Part shown: one piece after another, positions 62,967 through 64,000 of the stretch | Layout of the letters: every line of letters starts with the position of its first letter | How positions within the stretch are numbered: the first letter of the stretch is position 1 | NCBI RefSeq assembly: GCF_036417845.1 | Contig: NC_089978.1 | Coordinates: 136,394,288-136,458,287, forward strand | Source of the DNA: Apteryx mantelli | Taxonomy: Eukaryota; Chordata; Aves; Apterygiformes; Apterygidae | Direction: 5' to 3' | Length of the DNA: 64,000 nt | Notes under the pieces: generated by a model | Seen by the model: only the letters and a program-made list of their open reading frames with translations | The model's database searches: none | Told to the model about the DNA's origin: nothing | Translations under genes and position numbers: made by a program

Positions 62967-63146
62967 CTTGAGAAAGCTAAAGTCAGCTGGTTGATTAAAC
63001 CACATGATAGGATATCTTCTGCATTCTACGGGCAGAGGATCAATGATAGGTATTGGAAGTGACATCACTCCTGGTACAGAGCAGTCAATGTTCTCATCAA
63101 CTTCATAGGGATAACCCCCATTTTGGGAGGAGAACATACCATGCAC
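62967..63146 (-). pseudogene. Gene C exon 16: bait-region exon, longer than in gene B
   Basis: 180 nt, fully open, after a CTGCAG acceptor. It starts VHGMFSSQNGGYPYEVDEN, contains the proline-rich stretch SLPIPIIDPLPVECRRYPIM and ends ADFSFLK. Gene B exon 16 has only 39 codons and little identity beyond the start and end, as expected for a bait segment. Confidence 0.8.
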
Positions 63147-64000
63147 CTGCAGAATCACACACAAGGGTCAAGAAAACTGAACAAAAGGCTCACACTAGAC
63201 GCAAGACATGATAGACTGCCTCTCAACCATCACTCTACAAATTCAGCTTTACATTCTAAAGTCTTTCAAACACCAGCACCCCATCATTTACTGCCACCTC
63301 AAAACCTGAATGGGTCATTCTTTAATCAAGATCAGCAGTTTTTAAAGGGCAGAATTTTAGTGTCTTCTAATCACATTTCAGTAGATTTGCCAAAGGGATC
63401 AAAGTCTGTGGAAATCTAGAGTTTTTGCCTCTTGTCCCCAGTAAAAATTTTTTAAACTACTGACTAAAATACTGAGGTCTCTAAGATACAAAGTATCTTT
63501 TAATTCTATAAAATTTGATTAAGAAGTCAGCAGTTATAAAGAAAAGAGAGACTAGACTTCATATCTGCCACTGAAGAGGAGTATGCTGTGCAAGATCAGC
63601 AGTGATCTGCTCTGTATGGCTGCTACATGGCCAGTCAGTCAGTAGATGAGTATTGTTTAATAGAGAGCAAACTGTTCTCAGCCAGTCAGAATACACACTG
63701 CTTCTTGCCCTAGCTAGAAGTACAGAGACAGAGAAAACAGATTATAAGGGTAAGGAAACAGGATACTTGGACAGGGGAGGTTACAATGAAGTAGAAAGGT
63801 GTAGACATGTAAGATACAAATCCCAAAGAAGTCAAGCTGTCTTAGTTTTTGCTAGTTTTGGAACAGGTTGGTTTAAAAATAAGCCTTTTTAGAAGTCTGT
63901 TTAAAATTATAACAGACATATGCTGAATTCTAAATAATCTTTTAGAATACAGTCAAGTAGTTAAAATTAAAAATGAATAAAGCCCTACATATTTCCTGCA
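63147..64000. other. Intron 15 of gene C (partial)
   Basis: No match to gene B exon 15 ([14 protein letters not shown] region) was found up to the window edge, so exons 1-15 of gene C, if present, lie further right. Confidence 0.6.

Larger units (their letters stand above)
51107..63146 (-). pseudogene. Gene C: decayed A2M/ovostatin-family paralogue, exons 16-35 (runs off right edge)
   Basis: Exons, transcript order, numbered as in gene B: 16 62967-63146, 17 62085-62148, 18 61766-61845, 19 61167-61394, 20 60649-60775, 21 60081-60202, 22 59177-59232, 23 58720-58803, 24 57659-57835, 25 57424-57505, 26 57138-57294, 27 56561-56635, 28 56202-56358, 29 55317-55349 (remnant), 30 54625-54848, 31 54317-54444, 32 54075-54165, 33 53665-53733, 34 51514-51616, 35 51107-51147. 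Eleven have the same length as in gene B. Lesions: frameshift before WIWDL (exon 18); TGA at 61339-61341 and a frameshift (exon 19); TAG 60740-60742 (exon 20); TGA 60081-60083 (exon 21); acceptor AG to TG at 57836-57837 (exon 24); TAG 57252-57254 (exon 26); most of exon 29 replaced by CR1 sequence; frameshift (exon 30); donor GT to TT at 51512-51513 (exon 34). The thioester GCGEQN and the FFHTAMK histidine remain readable. Exons 1-15 lie beyond 64000. Confidence 0.92.

Noticed and set aside
1-64000. CRISPR arrays, operons, tRNA or rRNA genes
   Set aside because: No regularly spaced direct repeats or RNA-gene structures are visible, and the exon-intron structure and CR1 show vertebrate DNA.

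Overview
This is eukaryotic, almost certainly avian, nuclear DNA. It carries a near full-length CR1 LINE with the bird-type 8-bp 3' tail, a second young CR1 fragment, an older CR1 tail, and many short exons with canonical GT-AG borders. No bacterial, tRNA, rRNA or CRISPR feature is visible. The species cannot be named from the sequence.

The window is a head-to-tail cluster of three alpha-2-macroglobulin/ovostatin (A2M) family genes, all on the minus strand, so each gene reads right to left. Gene A (210-9764) enters as its first exons only: signal peptide plus the N-terminal macroglobulin domains, continuing off the left edge. Gene B (19736-45694) is complete. I resolved 35 coding exons whose phases join without a break into 4332 nt, encoding 1443 residues. 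It has a signal peptide, macroglobulin domains, bait region, thioester motif GCGEQN (Cys960-Gln963), a His at the thioester-reactivity position (His1074) and a receptor-binding C-terminus. Gene C (51107-63146, continuing off the right edge) is a decayed paralogue. It keeps exons 16-35 in order, mostly at the same lengths as gene B, but has in-frame stops, frameshifts, a lost splice acceptor, a lost splice donor and an exon largely replaced by CR1 sequence.

Layout on the plus strand: gene A exons 8 to 1 (210-9764); a TATA-like box at 9931; intergenic DNA; a near full-length plus-strand CR1 (about 13840-17544); the 3' flank of gene B; gene B exons 35 to 1 (19736-45694), whose large intron 27 holds a minus-strand retrocopy-like relic (about 24819-25560) and an old CR1 tail (about 25752-26060); a candidate upstream promoter and 5' exons of gene B (45695-46506); intergenic DNA with an LTR-like relic (about 49280-49790); gene C exons 35 to 16.

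The functional products are expected to be secreted broad-spectrum protease traps. A protease cuts the bait region, the molecule collapses around it, and the thioester can bind it covalently. The most unusual structures are a 134-bp stretch of the thioester exon that is about 96 percent identical between genes B and C although their other exons are only about 50-63 percent identical, and a 294-bp CR1 segment lacking both element ends that replaces most of exon 29 of gene C and is about 98.6 percent identical to the CR1 copy 38 kb away.
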